Positions 62,952 through 64,000 of a stretch of 64,000 nucleotides of DNA are shown piece by piece. This DNA is from Granulicatella seriolae (GTDB taxonomy: Bacteria; Bacillota; Bacilli; Lactobacillales; Aerococcaceae). Under the pieces are notes generated by a model that searched no databases, was not told where the DNA came from, and worked only from the letters and a program-made list of their open reading frames with translations. Every line of letters starts with the position of its first letter. Position 1 is the first letter of the stretch. The stretch spans positions 62,001 to 126,000 of the forward strand of contig NZ_JANHNZ010000002.1 of the NCBI RefSeq assembly GCF_024543085.1, given 5' to 3'. A program made the position numbers and the translations under genes.

Positions 62952-63270
62952 ATAACCACCCCTTCATGGATAAGCTTTTCTCTTAAGTTTACTAGCTTAG
63001 AGTTTAATACTTGATTAGTCCTCCACCTTAACATCAGCAGAGTTCCTTTCTATAAGATTACCTTTATTTACAAGCTTTAGCAACTATTTCAGCAGTTTAA
63101 GCCGTGCCAAATTTCTTATTTTAAACAAAGTTCACCTGCTTAGCTCTATACGGTTCTTAACTGATATCGTATAATCAAAATAACAATTGTGAAAAGCACT
63201 TCTCCCTCTTGGAACACAGACTGACATTAGTGCAACTCTTAGAACCTATTCGAGAAAGGATGATAACAAG
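62952..63270. other. Divergent intergenic region before the last membrane protein
   Basis: No gene is seen. TATAAT at 63170-63175 may be a rightward -10 for the next gene, but there is no good -35. GAAAGGATG before 63271 is the ribosome binding site of that gene. Confidence 0.4.
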
Positions 63271-63933
63271 ATGAAACAATGGTTGAATACAATTAGGAAA
63301 CCCGGAGCAAAGTCATCTACAATCCTGCAAGTAAGAAATAGCTTCCTTATTTTATTGCTTGGTGCTGCTTTAGGTGTTTTTTCCAAATGGCTAGACACAA
63401 CTTCAATTAGTGCTGGCATTTGGTGGCAAAACGTATTGGGCAGTATTGATTTGGGAAATATCTTGTCTGCCCTTCCTATCTTGCTGGTCATCGCTCTAGC
63501 TATTTCCATTTACAGCCGAACAGCTCTGCGTGCTAGCCTAAATGTTTTTTTGTTTTTTCTTGGTATGATCTGCGCCTATCATCTATTCACCCAAGCTTTT
63601 ACCAGTTTTAATCCCCAAGAAAACATGACCATCTGGTATAGTTTCACTCTTGCTTCACCAATCTTAGCCTTTATTTCTTGGTATGCAAAGGGGATACGCC
63701 TTCCTTCGCTCATTATCAGTATATTCATTCTAGGTGTCATGGCAGCTTTAACCTTCAACGCAGGTTTTTGGTATCTTTATATTTTTAGTCCTACACACAT
63801 CCTATTGTTTATAGTGGCTGCTCTTATCTTATATGTATCACCACTACATTCTGTTATTAGCATTATTGGGGCTGCAATGATTTCTCCTTATTTATTACTT
63901 TTTTGGTTAATTTTTTCTGATACTTTATTTTAA
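63271..63933 (+). CDS. Six-helix membrane protein, function unknown
   Basis: This 220-residue protein has about seven hydrophobic segments (near residues 24-42, 59-80, 87-107, 120-134, 144-162, 168-190, 195-216) and a basic N-terminus (KQWLNTIRKPGAKSS). I cannot assign a family with certainty, though it resembles small DUF6518-type proteins of Firmicutes. AAAGGA lies about ten bases before the ATG. It is the last gene before the window edge. Confidence 0.7.
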   Translation: MKQWLNTIRKPGAKSSTILQVRNSFLILLLGAALGVFSKWLDTTSISAGIWWQNVLGSIDLGNILSALPILLVIALAISIYSRTALRASLNVFLFFLGMICAYHLFTQAFTSFNPQENMTIWYSFTLASPILAFISWYAKGIRLPSLIISIFILGVMAALTFNAGFWYLYIFSPTHILLFIVAALILYVSPLHSVISIIGAAMISPYLLLFWLIFSDTLF

Positions 63934-64000
63934 AGCTTGAGAATAGATAGAAGCACGTTTTTTAAGGCAACAGATATTGAGAATACAAATCCTACTATCA

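Overview
The window is about 64 kb of low-GC Gram-positive (Lactobacillales-like) chromosome. Supporting signs are the complete mevalonate route to isoprenoids, ECF-type vitamin transport, a Met T-box leader, CcpA-type cre sites, a class Ib ribonucleotide reductase, ROK and RpiR sugar-gene partners, and strong AAGGAG-type ribosome binding sites. Protein content resembles the Aerococcaceae/Carnobacteriaceae/Streptococcaceae range; I cannot name the genus. I saw no rRNA, tRNA, phage, insertion sequence or CRISPR array.

Layout. 1-7.4 kb: start of guaA, coaA, the mevalonate operon mvk-mvaD-mvaK2-fni, and a YeiH-type transporter with a small membrane protein. 7.4-8.6 kb: gene-free, with six nested palindromic repeats (type A). 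8.6-12.7 kb: rpiA and the methionine importer metQ/metN/metI under a Met T-box. 12.7-16.6 kb: nrdI-nrdE-nrdF, with two tandem hairpin repeats between nrdE and nrdF. 16.7-22.7 kb: a tightly packed leftward set: SAM hydroxide adenosyltransferase, UPF0397 S component, fused ECF ATPases, EcfT, ACT protein, DUF711 (PFL-like) protein and a helix-hairpin-helix protein. 22.7-34.3 kb: murB, oxidoreductase, VOC protein, XRE regulator, a formylglycine-generating-enzyme homologue behind mtnN, pheA-tsaE-GNAT, an amino-acid ABC importer and pta. 34.5-38.4 kb: an ABC-F protein, an ABC exporter and a small kinase. 38.8-45.8 kb: sialic acid catabolism and uptake (nanA, nanK, nanR, ABC importer, nanE) with two cre sites. 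46.1-52.4 kb: a YesMN/HptSR-like two-component system with a binding-protein importer that looks like a sugar-phosphate (AfuABC/HptA) system rather than an iron system. 52.9-64 kb: acyl-ACP thioesterase, FetAB-like exporter, YdcF protein, mvaA, a membrane-anchored thioredoxin-like protein, a DEAD-box helicase, an oxidoreductase, a phosphoesterase and a membrane protein.

The least ordinary content is non-coding. A second repeat family (type B) recurs about ten times, whole or truncated, always just downstream of a stop codon. It has long inverted arms around a core that can fold as a three-way junction. Arm and core sequences differ between copies, but the changes are paired so that complementarity is kept. 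With the type A array this suggests two structured repeat systems that I do not recognise.
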